DNA of 64,000 nt from Kudoa neothunni (taxonomy: Eukaryota > Cnidaria): positions 1,488,001 through 1,552,000 of the forward strand of contig OZ199838.1 of assembly GCA_964304625.1 (NCBI GenBank), written 5' to 3'. Both the position numbers and the translations under genes were made by a program. Positions 29,738 to 42,613 of the stretch are shown here, one piece after another (positions within the stretch are counted from its first letter, which is position 1; each line of letters starts with the position of its first letter). The notes below the pieces were generated by a model. The model had not been told where the DNA came from, did no database searches, and worked only from the letters and a program-made list of their open reading frames with translations.

Positions 29738-32700
29738 CAATGTTTCCCAACATTAATTTTCGTGACCCATATTTTACAAACAATAATCCTGTAATCCACG
29801 TAAATATTCAAAATGTTGATTAGAATTTAAAGTTAATTTTCCAATAATATTTATAATCAATATTTTATATAATAATTTTATTATGCTTTTCAAACATTAA
29901 TATTACACTTTAAACGAATATTGTTCAACCACTTAGCTACTTCTGTATCGACTTTTCAGGTTTGCTTTTTAAAGTTTTTCGTTATTTTCTCACGTTCTAA
30001 TTATTTTATTATAATTGTTATTTTTAAGAAATCAGTTATTACGGCTCAATGATGTAATCAATAAAAAATTAAGAATTAATATAATTTGTTAACAAAAATG
30101 CCATTATATTCAATGCAACGAACAAAAAATGTTTTATTTATAATTTCTCTTAATAAACACAAATATTAAGTAAAATTTTTGTCATGTTCTCTTTTAAATT
30201 CAATAAAATAAAATTTTAACTTTCAAGATCTTTCAGATGAGGCAATTTCAGAATAATCGGTAGTTAATTCTACTTTAGTAAGTGCGCATGCTTCGTTTAC
30301 AATAGATTGGTTTCTTGGTGTAAAATATATTTTCGCACTACATATAATATATAATCAACGATACAATTTGATGTAAAAACATATTTTTTAGTTTTTAATT
30401 TTTTTATATTAATTTTTGAGTTAAAGCGTAAATATAAGTGCAATATTACCCCATTAATTGTCACAACAATTTAATTTTCTTTATTAAATACGTTATATAA
30501 AGTCACAAGCGAATCAAAAATTTGTAAAAAAAATATATGAGTAATAAAAATTGTTTTAAAATAGCCCATTCCAGTTTTCCTCGTAAATTAAAATCAGTAT
30601 GTATTCCAATACTTTCTTATATTTTTAAATATAAGCGTGTCGTTCATCAATATTCTTTGATCTTATATAATATAAATTTAGTTCTTTGATACTTTTCTGC
30701 TAGGTAATGGCTATTGTAATGGAAGGGAATATCTCCTAAAATAACGCTTGTATCAAAATTTTAATTTCATTAATACATATAACAATAAATAAACTATTAT
30801 CAAATAAATTAGTCAACTTTTTACCTCTAAATTGATCAAGTATGCAGTCATTGTTTAATATTTTTCTTCAAAAAATTCATATTTGTATTTATGTATAAGT
30901 GATTTCAAAATTTTGTTATGTTTATTTTATACAACAATAAGTAGCGACATATACTATGCGTTAATTAAGAACAAGTGAGCCCCTGTTATTGTGGTTTGTT
31001 TGCAGAAATGATTGTAAACAAACTATTTTACGATGTAATTTCAATTTCACTTTAGATGATTAATTATACATTAATTTGGTTGTTATAATTTTTATTATGT
31101 GATTTATCGATATAGATCACCATTTATACTTTTAGTATTAATGTCGATCACGTGAAATATTATTATTTAATTTACTTTAATAAAGACATTTCCCGCCAGC
31201 GAATATATACAGGATAAATTATCAACTATTCGTAATGCTAAATCTAGTCACAGTGCACCAAAATTACAAGAAATCCTATAAGAAAAATTTAAACCTTACT
31301 CAAAGAGCCTATAAAATACACAAGTCTACACAAACCAATATGTGCCAAGGTCTGCAAAATATTGCAATGAATTTATCCTTAGTTCAATAATTGCCATTAA
31401 GATAATTGAAGTTACGTTAGAACTAATAACGTTTCGTGACTAGAAAAAATATTAAACATTGTTATAAAATACTTATTTAAAATGATGTAACTAATTTTAA
31501 ATAAAAAGCGATACCAACGAGAACAATTCGAAATACGATAATTAGGTAAAAAATAACCGGCAGAATGAAAGAATCAATAGTATTAATATAAGTATAATTT
31601 GCTCAAATAAATATTAGATATTAAGCGTTAAGCAAATCAAAAGACTTAAGTGAATAAAATTTCTCAAGCATCCTCAACCAATATACTTAATAATGACTTG
31701 TCTGAAGACTTGTATAATATGTAAAGCGATCAACGGATAGATAAGCACGATGTTGACGATAATTTCTATAGTTAAGTAATCAAACAAAATTTTTTATTAA
31801 ATTTTTATGGATTTAGAATTTCCCTCTAAAATAAACAATAGGAAGACCTAATGGCTGTGATCTAACAATCATTAGATTGTCTAAAAAACGAAGATGAGCA
31901 ATTTAAATTCATGTAAAGTATACAAACAATAAAATATTTTTTTAAATATATATCAATTAAATATTAATTTTATTTTCATTTTCATTTTTTAGGACAGGAA
32001 AACAAGTCAAAAATCACAACTATTTGATCTTAAAATGGTTATAGCCACTTTGTAATAAAGTCAACTGAGAAAAATATTTTTTCTTGTTTTTTTCCATCTT
32101 TGATCAAGAAAAGAAGATAGAATTGACAGAAATAAAAGGAAAAAATGAGTGTATTATTAGCATGCGGGTTAACTCTCTTTGTAATTTCCTATAAAGATTA
32201 CACTCCTTATAATCAGTTTTATTCAAAAACAAATACAGATATAAATTCTTTATGCAAATTACAACTTAATTCGTGCATAATTGGCAAATCTAGAGATGAA
32301 AAGTCAACTAATATACTTTCTTTTGAAAATTTATTTAATAATAGTTCATTTATTGTTATACGTATTTATGAAATTAAAATTTGGATAAAAGCGTTATTTG
32401 GGAGATATTCCCTTCCGTTACAATAGCCAGTGTCTTTCTACTATGTTAAATAAGATATTTGAAAAATTTATTTCGTTGATTATATATAATATGAGTGACA
32501 TATAAGGATAGTAAAGAATATAGTTTGGTCGTGAGGGTTACATTATCATAAATAGTTGCAAGCATATTACTTTGAGGAGTAAAAATCTTTTATTTCATGA
32601 AAATTATGTTACGAGAAAGTATTTTTTCGCAGAAAAATAATGCTTACAATGTCTAAATTATGGTTATTAATACGACGAGTCAACTGATGTGTTGAAATAA

Positions 32701-33248
32701 CTTCAGTTTTAATAGTTAATTTTAATTTTTAATGAACTCTCCAAAAATGTTATTTTCATTTGGATGTTATTTTTATTTAAGTATTAAATAATTAAAATAG
32801 AAAAACTCATGAAATCGTACCGATATGTACCTTGAAATTAAACATGCCCAAGAAAAAAATGAATATTCACGTGTCTAAAATTAATTGAATAGAAAGATTA
32901 ACTCGCATCTGAGTCAGATTTTTAGTTAAAGAATTTTTCATGTGCATCAAAAACAAACAGACGGAATAATGAGTGCTTCCTGATTAGAAAACGTGTTGAT
33001 TGCTTTAGATCACATGGTGAGGTAAGTTTTTTACAATTTTTCATATTGAAATATGCCATTTTACTCATAAAACAACAATATGTAACTTAAATCAATATAA
33101 TATTTATATTATATCAATATATCTCGATTCCAAGCGTTAAAATAAAATTTTCTATCTCAACGGTAACCTACACGACATGAGTCTGCGTTTTCCTGTGCCG
33201 TCCAAATTAGTCACAAAATTTTTCATGACCCCAGGCTGGGAAACATAA
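29738..33248. mobile_element. Possible 3.5-kb hAT-like element between the two GGT-like genes
   Basis: The left end CAATGTTTCCCAACATTAAT, with TTTTCGTGACCC just inside, is mirrored at the right by inverted TTATGTTTCCCAGCCTGGGG and TCATGAAAAATTTTGTGAC. Both resemble hAT termini of the CAGTGTTTCCCAA class. The flanks gtctaaat and ggctaaga share 5 of 8 bases. The interior is AT-rich, with no transposase I can recognise and only chance-looking ORFs (for example 32145-32426). It could also be two unrelated worn elements. Confidence 0.45.
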
Positions 33249-34733
33249 GGCTAAGACTTTATGGTTGTAGCGGAGCTCATGAACACACAGAGAAAATGCT
33301 CAAAAGTATATATTTAATGACATATGAAAATTCATTTTTATGCTTATTTCTATTGTTAAATATAGTTTTTTAATATTATAGTATAAATTTATATGTTTTT
33401 AATAGATAAATTGACTGGAATTATGGAAGAAAGAACTCTATGGAATATTTAATCAAATTAGAACCCAATATGTATTCTTAAAGTTATTGTCATACTGTGA
33501 ACGAAAATAATAAGATTCTTTTAAAAACGTTAAGATGATTTGAAAATACTCATTTAGACATTTGATTACTTCATCAAAAATGTAAAGAGGTCGTCTTATA
33601 TACGGGGCACTTATTCGTGACGCAGGAGGAAACAGCGATGAATTTATGTATAGTAATTTAGTATTTAGAGTTCGTTTCAAAATTTTGTTTATTCCAACTC
33701 CGCTATACTGACTGGATCTCTTATTGCTTATTTTGTTAAAATACACAAATTAGAGTAAGAATATTCCATTGTGAATAAGAAACAAATACAAATTAATTAC
33801 TTATTTTCATTTAAATCTTAAATATAAAAAAATTTTTATTTAATATTTTATACCACTGGTTCATAGTTTTCAAGTACTCAAAGAGATCAGTTTAGTTTTT
33901 TCCTAATGGGAAATGTTAGAGCCAACAAAATAACTCATTTTTAGGAAAGCTTCAATTAGTACGATAAAAAAATTCTATAGTTGATTAAATCTATCATATT
34001 AATTATAACTTTTGTATTGGTCGAAAATGCTATTTTACCGAAGGAATCCACTATAGGATAGTAATTAATGTAGGTGATCATTTAAAAAAAGATGAATTCA
34101 GACTATTATTCTTCAAATTTATGAATAATTATAAACTAGAAGATTTCATAAATAGTCTAATTGATCAGAAAATTATATTTAAACTGTGCATCAAGGAAGA
34201 ATAATCTCTAGAGTTCTGATTCTTTGCTATTCAGGCGACTTCCTATCATATAAAAGTGCCCATAGATTAAAAAACATAATTCACTTTATTTGATAGATTT
34301 GTTTCAAATCAAGTTATAAATATCCTAATCAATTTATTGTAAAAATTTGTTCTTATACGAGAAATTAAACATAGAAGATAATTTTCATCCAATAGATACA
34401 AATTTTAAGATTAATTTAAATAATATTCCGATTATTATCATTTACATAAAATAAAATCAATTTTTATAACAATTATCTATTATAGAAATTATCTCAAAAA
34501 TACGAACAGCAATTATTTATTCATATCCTCTGGATAATTTTATTTTATCAACCACTATACTGAATAGAAGAATCCTAGTCACGAGGGAATGGAACCCTAT
34601 CACATACTTTAATGGTTCTTATTAAAATTAATTTATACAATTAAAATGCTAATTAGTAAAATAGGTTTCTATAGTATTAAACAAATATAAAATCAGTCGA
34701 ATTTTATTTGGCAAGATATTCTAGACTAGAACA
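33249..34733. other. AT-rich spacer upstream of GGT-like gene 2
   Basis: No gene or repeat was recognised. The minus-strand frame at 33453-33746 has spacer-like composition. Confidence 0.4.
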
Positions 34734-37244
34734 ATGTCAAGGTTGAACATGAAAAAACCAATTTTTATTTTGGTACATTTAAGATCAAATATTCAAACTT
34801 GATTTGAATTTATATGATTAGATTTTGATCCTTTTAACGATCAGTAATTTTGGTTTTTCGACCCCCGACGATGAAGTAGACGAATGTGTTCTAAAATGCA
34901 GAAGATATAAGGATGATAATCAATATAGTGTATCTCGTCCATATGGCGGAGACAACGATGATGATGATGACGACGACGATGATGATGATGATAGTGGTGA
35001 CAAATATTTGGGACGTCCTGTATCAGGCGTAGATGATGATGGCGATGATGACGATGACAGCGAAGATAAACAAGACGATGATGATGGTGAAGATGTCAGT
35101 GATCAAGATGAAAAATACAATGACACAGAAGAGGATGAACAAGAGGATGAGAAAAACGACAAGGAATATGAGCCTGTAGATCAAGAAGTTATACAACGTG
35201 TTGAGAATTTGTTGAACTCAGGAAAATACAATGTGTCTCATTTTACTGATTTTGAAGATGCTCCGGGTGATATGATGAACACATCTGAGAAGGGAATAGT
35301 AACCTCCAGTGATGTGAGATGTTCGAGGGTTGGTGCCTACTACCTAAAACATGGTGGAAATGCCATTGACGCTGCAGTCGCCTCATCACTTTGTCTCTCT
35401 GTTATTGAAATGGCATCAGCAGGTATATCATTTGAGAGTATTGCCAAATTTTTACAATTCTTAGGATTGGCTGGTGGTGGTGTATCGTTGAGTTATGTGA
35501 ACGGTCGCATCAGAACGGTTGATTTCCGTCCAAGGGATACAAAAATTGTTGTTTCCAGAAGAAGGATTAGAAGATGTAGAGGTTAGTTTTATTGAAAAGT
35601 CGTGATGTAGTTTTATAAACCGTTGCTAGTTGTAAGAAGATTCAAAGTTCCAGGTATGGCTATGGGATTGCACAAACTATGGAAACAAGGTGGTAAACTC
35701 GAATGGAAGATCCTCTTTGATATCCCCATCATAATTGCTTCCAAGGGATTCGAAGTAAAACCTAGTTTTGGCCGAATGCTGAGAATTTCTAAGCGTAGAC
35801 TATGGCGAGATCGATATCTCAGGTGAAAATTGTTATTAAGACTAATCATGATGTTTGTTGAATTTAGAAAAATATTATTTATTGGAAAATGCGTCAAAAA
35901 GACAGGTAGTCGCATCGTCAACGAAAGACTAGCTAGAACGTTGCATGAACTTTCCAAAAACTACACCAACATGTATGTTGGAAGAATACCCCAAATTATG
36001 GCTAGAAGAATTAGCAGGAGAAACGAAAAAGAGATAGTTGAAGAAGTCGGAAAATATGAAACCCCAGTTTTGGACACATTAGAAGTTGACGTCGATGAAG
36101 AACATAAGATGATCACCACCTCTAATAACACCGGCGGACCACTCTTAGGATACATGGTTGATTCTGCCAAAGGTATATATAAAAATAAAAATTTTAACTG
36201 TTATGATAATTTAATTGTACTTAAAGAATTCAAAGAAACTCACTCTGATGCCTTCCATCCAGATGGCACTGTAGACGATTCAGTTTATTTGAAGACTTTT
36301 GATACTATTGGCAACTCTCATTGTCTTTCTTCTCACCTTACCAGTGGTGATCCGGTATTAATATAAAACTATAAGAATGGTTCTCTACTACACATAGGAA
36401 AAAGTACTCAATGGTTTATTCGCTCGAGCCAAAAAAAATATCTCTACAGAAATACCTGAAACCAGAAAATTAATGAAGGGTGAATGCCCACTAGACGATG
36501 TTGAAGAGGAAGAGGAAGAAGAGGAAGAGGAAGATATTGGCGGTTCAGTGTCACTGAATGTTGCTGACGATTGTGGAAATGGAGTCTCAGTCCAAAGCGG
36601 AATCAACAGATTGTATACATTGATAATTCTGCTAGAGTGTGGTAATCTTCAAGAATTTAACTTGTGTTGTATTTAGATTTGGTGGAAAGTTTAGCTTTGG
36701 TTCATTGGGTATAATTGGCAATCCTCTATCAGTGATAGGAAGGGATAAGAGAAGACGTTGCAGAAGATTCCGAAGAGGAAGAAGACACCTCAAATCATAT
36801 TACTCTCCTTCAATAGTTATTGAAAATAAAAACAACTCACTCAGCGGAATATTCTCAGGAGCCGGAGGAAGAAAAATCCCATCCGCTGTTGCACAAGTCA
36901 TGGGAAATCATTATTATAGAGGCATGAGTCTTGATAAATCCGTCGAAAAGTTTAGGATGTTTGTTCCATACGGAAATAATAGGTGAAATCTGTTTTTATC
37001 ATTTTTTCTCAAACATAAACTAAAATCATATATATATAGAGTCTTCTCTGAAGTAGAAAAACCGATTCCTCGTAGGATTCAAAGATTGCTTCGCAGAAAG
37101 AGAATGGCCAGAATTAGAAGAATATGGCGTGCTCGATCATCTGCTGTGTCCGCAATCACTATCAGGCGAAACGCGTTCAACAAGCAAGAAGCAGTTGTTG
37201 GTGTGGCCGATTTCCGAAAACAATGTGGAGTTGGTTCTGCATAA
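34734..37244 (+). CDS. Gamma-glutamyltransferase-like protein 2 with Asp/Glu-rich insert (702 aa, nine exons)
   Basis: Paralogue of the gene at 26.9 kb. Exons: 34734-34772, 34822-35422, 35465-35581, 35630-35822, 35868-36172, 36227-36354, 36398-36612, 36677-36982 and 37040-37244 (2,109 nt, in frame). Exons 1, 3, 4, 5, 6 and 9 have exactly the same lengths as in gene 1. MSRLNMKKPIFIL/ILILLTISNFG is the hydrophobic leader. Exon 2 carries an extra ~80-residue acidic tract (runs of Asp from about 34960, then Glu/Asp-rich). Family motifs: SDVRCSRVGAYYLKHGGNAI, DAAVA; GGGVSLSYVNGRIRTVDFRP (Arg kept, unlike gene 1); VPGMAMGLHKLWKQGGK; FSGAGGRKIPSAVAQVMGNH. A second acidic run (Glu x10, near 36510) precedes GGSVSLNVADDCGNGVSV, where Ser aligns to the catalytic Thr and His is missing. 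The tail is Arg-rich (RRKRMARIRRIWRARS), which is odd for GGT. Probably extracellular; activity uncertain. Confidence 0.87.
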
Positions 37245-37749
37245 CGGCCACGAGATTGAACTTTATTTATTCTTCTCAATTATTCTAAAAATTATTGGTC
37301 GTGAGTTTCACATTATTTGACCGATTTAATCCACAATTCCTTGTGTATTTTTGTGTCTGTATTAATAAAGTAATATAACAAAAAATTAAATGAAAAAAAT
37401 CTCTGTTACCTTATTGATTTTTATGATTATTTCAAAATACTTTCTTAAAGATTATTAAAAAATGTATAGGAATGTTTAATATTTGAAAAAATTAATTAAA
37501 TGTCAATAAAGAACAGATAATTTTATTTTATGCTAATTATAAAATAAAATATTCCGCTTAATGTTAACTTTGACCCCCTTCTTGGAATCGGAATTACTCG
37601 TTCATCAAAATAGACAGGAAGCATTGATATATCCTGCAATACGAAAAAGTTTTTTAAACATTAAGAGTCATAAATATCCACTGTATCTTTAATAAACAGA
37701 TTTATTTTTTCGAATGTCTTTAAAACTCCGTTCACTTATATAGCTTATA

Positions 37750-38160
37750 CAGGATGATAAAATTCCTTCTTTCTATTCGTTACTCTGTGGTATTTCCGTT
37801 TAAAAGCATTTCAAATAACCTCAGTTCTATTTGTATGGACTCCAGTAGAAGAAGCAAATTCTCTCCCATGTATCACTGTTTTATGAACGTACGGAAGGTT
37901 TCTACATTTTTTATATCCTTTGCAGCCTTCAGAATGGATGATTGAACCTCTATCAACGAACTTTAAATTACATTGTTTAACGTAAGGTGCCCCTATTATA
38001 GTATCAGCCATGAAGAATCTATCTCCCTCAACGACACCTCCAACAGTTCAAATATTCCTATTCTTCAACATTTTCCAAACATCAGATTTCTTGCTGCTAA
38101 TATCATTTTAGACAATACGTACATTCACATCTAGCCCTCCAGTTATAACTTGATGAATAA
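37750..38160 (-). pseudogene. Decayed Merlin/ISXO2-type transposase
   Basis: The minus-strand reading includes NVRIV.., KKSDVWKMLKNRNI then TVGGVVEGDRFFMADTIIGA, matching the strand around the first DDE aspartates. RGSIIHSEGCKGYKKCRNLP, YVHKTVIHGREFASSTGVHT and NRTEVIWNAFKRKY match the I-x-S-D-x-W-x-x-Y ... H-x-x-x-F-x-x-x-x-TGVHTN-x-E-x-x-W-x-x-x-K core of ISXO2/Merlin transposases. At least two stops interrupt the upstream half, and Asp is Glu in HSEG. The N-terminal zinc region and terminal repeats were not found. It lies just 3' of GGT-like gene 2. Confidence 0.75.
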
Positions 38161-38746
38161 GAAAATAATTTAGACATACCTCTTATGATGTTTATTCAAT
38201 CCATGGCAGTGACTGAAGAATCGATTCCGCAACACTTCATAAGAACTAATTGAGCCGTCGCACCCTCACGCCTAAACTATAACAATTTGAGTGTGTAATA
38301 CAGTGAAAGACTAGATTCGAGGAATAATTTAACTTTCCATGAGGATACTCCCTGACGACAAATTCTTTTGTAGTAGCGAAATGTGCAACCATCTCTAATT
38401 TTAATTCTTTTAAATAGTTGCATCAAGCTGCACCATGAACAAGTTATTTATAATGTAAAAATTATAATCTTTTTAGAAAAATTATCAAATTTTCGTTTTT
38501 ATTTTAAAAGTAACAAAAGACATATTTTTTTTGGTTTCTCTAAATTTTCTAATGTGTAAAATGCTGTTGACATTTGACAGAAATTGTCGATAGCGGGAAA
38601 ACGAGTAATCTGTCCGGAGGGGTTAAATTAATTCGCAACAACACTTCATAATAGAATTTTTGAGTAATTTCGGAAATTTCAAAATATATCGACTGCTTGA
38701 TACACACATTTCTAAACTCCTAACCAACTAGGATATATAATAAGGA

Positions 38747-39174
38747 CATTATTGTTAGGGATCGTAGTTTTCAATTAAAATCGATTTTAGTCATCGAATT
38801 TTGAAAAAAGTTTCAATGTTTATTTCCTTGGAAAATTCGAAATCTCCCGTAAAAATTGAAATGGGTAGTAACTGGAGAGAAATTGATAGTTTTTTCGTTG
38901 AATAGATATAGAGAGACATAGAGAAGGTGGAAAATAAATTTGCATGTAAATATTGCGACGTGAAATTATATCCTCAACAAAATAAAATTTATTAGAAAAT
39001 AAAATAAACATCGTTATAAAGTGCTTCAAGACACTTCTTTTCCAATATATTTTTTTACAGATAGAAAAGTTTTTTGTTAAAATTTTTTGAAATTTAAGGC
39101 GTTAAACATTCACACAGGCACACTAGAAAATCCACCCAAGTAAACGTCGAAAACTACGATCCCTAGTTATAATG
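38747..39174. mobile_element. MITE with ~26-bp terminal inverted repeats
   Basis: CATTATTGTTAGGGATCGTA followed by GTTTTC at the left matches inverted CATTATAACTAGGGATCGTA followed by GTTTTC at the right. The inner 17 bp (TAGGGATCGTAGTTTTC, 38756-38772 and 39149-39165) are perfect. The body is about 430 bp without ORF. A related left end occurs at 55205. The superfamily is uncertain, possibly hAT. Confidence 0.7.
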
Positions 39175-41817
39175 CTTTATAGTGGCATGTTTTGCCTCCA
39201 TTGAGGCCGAATTCAAAAATATTTTATTATATATTTAACTTGTTCGTTCTGTAATATAATTTAATTATATTTCGATTAGAATTAATTATTTAAATTTCCA
39301 TGAAAAAAGTCTCAAGATAAAAAGCGTAAAACATGCGTCACAAGATTAATAATGCTGAAATTGTTATAACATATTGTTATATTTAGATCTAACTTTTTCA
39401 ATCAATACATTAAAAAATATTACATATCTATATAACAAAAAATTGGTAAAATTGAATCGTTTATATCTGCGAAAATTACGCCATTGACACGCACTTATAA
39501 TATTCTCTATTTGTGATTTAAAAACGTGAGCCTATTTTCACAACAATATCGGCAAAATTGAAAAATTTTATTTTTGAAAAAATTGATTAAGACGTGATTT
39601 ATCAACGTTTAGAATGATCATCTATAGTAAAGCACATTATTTTTTGGTTGTTTCATTTATTTTTGAACTCCAAAATGATTATTATTAATTAATTAATTAC
39701 AATATAAAATCATAATTTTAATTCTCTAAATTTATTTAGATTGTAAAAAGTTTATTGATAGATTTATTACTTCAAAAATAAATAGGGTTTTCTACAATAT
39801 TTTCTTGTTAAAAAAATCTATCTATTGAGCGATTATTATTGATTATTAACACAATTAATTACAATATTCAAATAATATCCATGAAAAAATAATTATTACG
39901 AAGTTTTATCATTCCAAAATTAGGAAAAATAGTTCTAATCTAATCTAATCTAAGATAATGATAATTTGGTAAATCAAACTTACCGAAACTTAATTAAAAG
40001 TAAAAATAAATATTAATAAAAGCTAAATATGTGAATATTACACGTGAAGAAGTATTAAAAATATTGAATTGTATATATTATAACGGTTCCATTAAAACTA
40101 CACATTAGCTAATTAAGGAGGGAGTATTTAAAAGAGATAACAAGGAAGCCAACATTGAAATCATATTCAGATTTTGAGATCTTCACTTAGAATTTCTAAT
40201 CATTAATTTAAGTGACTGGTTACAATGAAGGAATATTACCTTCATGTAAGGAAATATTCCTTAATTTTGAAATAAGTAAATTAACAATAAAATTTCAGAT
40301 TTATAAAAACAAAAAATAATCAAAAATAATATTCTTAATAATTATACTTGAACTTAACGATAAAATGATTAAATGTTTAAAATAAATGAAAAAAATTGAT
40401 TGAAATTTTTTGATCAAAGATAAATAAGGCACCTGAATAATAATCTCGTTTAAAATTTTAAAAGAGGTAATTATTTGATATTCGACAGTTAGCTCCACTT
40501 TATTAATAGAACTATATTTTTCTTCTATAATTTGACGCACGCTTTATACTGTCATTCAATGGGATGCAGGTCTGAATCAATTGAAGAAATGAAGAAGCGC
40601 GATTCTACGTACACCCTCATTTATGAGGGAAACTTAATTTCATGCTTGCTTCTTACATGTAGTGTTCTTTGAACATATCATATTATGCATTTTTATTCAC
40701 CTTAAAATTGTACAACCTAGCAACACGTGGAATAACCTTGTTTAAGTTTTGTCCTACTCAAAATAGAGATTATATTTTTTATTATTAAACCTAATTTGAT
40801 TTAGCACATTTCATTAAAGTTAATTAATAAAATTGTACATGAATAATGGAAAAATTGTTGATTTTATTATCCATTTAAAATTAAAATAAATAAAATTAAT
40901 ATACACCAGTTAGTAAATTGACAAATCCAATCAATTTTGAGATTATACTTGGAGAAAATTAATAGTTTAGAGTAGATAATGAAACGATCGTACGAACATA
41001 TGAATAATCTTATCATGATATATTCTTAATAGGCCATTATAGAAATATAATTTAATGGGACATTATTACTATAGCTGAAGAATATTTCAAGTAGGTTTTT
41101 TGTAATAATGTTAGCATAATTAATTAATCATCTAAAACAATATCGAGCTCATAAACCTTACCTAATGTATATTAATCATTAACTTATTGACGCTATTTTT
41201 TTGATAAAAGCTTTTTATATCGTCTAAAAAATGACCACACTATTTGTTGTGGAAATATGTGGATATAACAATAGTTAACATTAATCTTAATTTTAACAAA
41301 ATATACGAGTAATTAATAATCATGAAAAAAAGTTAAATAAATCATGTGTTTAATGAAAAGAATACTTTACTAAAACGTTTCACGTGCTATAATGATGATC
41401 CTTTGTTTAAGCGGAGGACCGGTGGCAAATCGCTATAATCCAATATAGATAGGAATTAGCATCAAAATATGCAGTAATTAAGATGTTGAAATCGGTAAAA
41501 ATAGCGTAAAACTTAAGTTGAATCTGAATTTTACAAAATACACAATAAATATATTGCAAAACGTACAATAATACAGAGGGCGAACACAAACCAACAAAAT
41601 GAATCATAAAGGTTGTTGGGAGGAAAACAGTAAACATCAGATCCACATTTTAATCTCGAGAAAATCAGCCTCATTGAACACAGCCTTATAGATATACTAA
41701 TAGAATTGATTTTGGGTATTGTAATAATAAACAGCAATGGGTGTCAGAATTCACACCAAGCCTACTCTCAGGTAGAATATTTAATTTATTGTTTGAATGA
41801 ACCAATCGTAGAACTCC
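39175..41817. other. AT-rich spacer
   Basis: No gene was supported. A short run of TCTAA units lies at 39934-39955. Confidence 0.4.
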
Positions 41818-42545
41818 ATGTGTGAGAACTTGAAAGCTTTGTTACTGCTAAGTTGTGGGGCGGTTTCATTTACGCTGTTATCGATAGCGTTGTTCAGTCC
41901 CACATGGATAAAAGTGGATGTGCCAGACAACAAAACTTACATATCTGGTCTATTCTATGGTTGTATAGCTAAAGAGCCTAATATAGGTGAGGCATGCTCT
42001 GCGGAGATCTCTCTCCTAGACAATAGTAACTAGATGGTGTTTTTACTCAGCTTATGCTTATAACAATTAAATTTAGCTATAGCAGTCATAATTGGGGCAT
42101 TTCTAGTGGTAGTGCTGGTTGGTATGCTGGCGGATGTTTTTATAATTATAGTTGCCTTTTATCATCGTTCAGGATTGTTATCCTTCTCAATCATATTCCA
42201 CACATTAGTGGGTAAGTGGTGTTTATTGTTGTTCAATTAGGCTGATTTTTATGATTTAAAATAGAGGTGTTGTTTGCCGCGGCCATGGTAATAGTAAGTT
42301 GGATAATTTCTATGAAAATCTACCCGAAAAATTACATAATGATACAATCATTCGTGAGGCTGAGCGACACACCGGAATACGTACTCATGGAGAATATGGC
42401 TTACAACGAGGGAATGTTATTCTCGTGGTTATCATTTGGAACACACATTTTTTTGCTATTATTGAAGATCATCATCTACTACTGCGATCATATGAGCTCG
42501 AGATACAAACCACTGTCCAACTCACCCCCTCCATATAATCCCTGA
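41818..42545 (+). CDS. Claudin/PMP22-like four-pass membrane protein (207 aa)
   Basis: Three exons (41818-42025, 42077-42211, 42265-42545) sum to 624 nt in frame. There are four predicted membrane spans: ALLLLSCGAVSFTLLSIALF; IAVIIGAFLVVVLVGMLADV..; IIFHTLVEVLFAAAMVIVSW; and MLFSWLSFGTHIFLLLLKII. The first extracellular loop has TWIKV..SGLFYGCIAKEPN, GEAC, fitting the claudin superfamily pattern W..GL-x-x-x-C..C. The cytoplasmic tail is short and ends SNSPPPYNP, with a PPxY motif that can bind WW domains. Claudin-family proteins form paracellular barriers or act as tetraspan adaptors. Sequence identity is too low to name a member. The ATG is the first in frame and directly precedes the first span. 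Confidence 0.7.
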
Positions 42546-42613
42546 ATTATCTATTGCTCACAATTAAAGAATCAATACACCCATGAAACATAAACATATT
42601 TTTAATTTTCAAG

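Noticed and set aside
32145-32426. 93-codon plus-strand ORF in the GGT spacer
   Set aside because: AT-rich composition, no similarity, and lies within a suspected mobile element.
39934-39955. TCTAA repeats as an interstitial telomere
   Set aside because: Only about four units, and not the TTAGGG type expected in most animals; simple AT-rich repeat is sufficient explanation.
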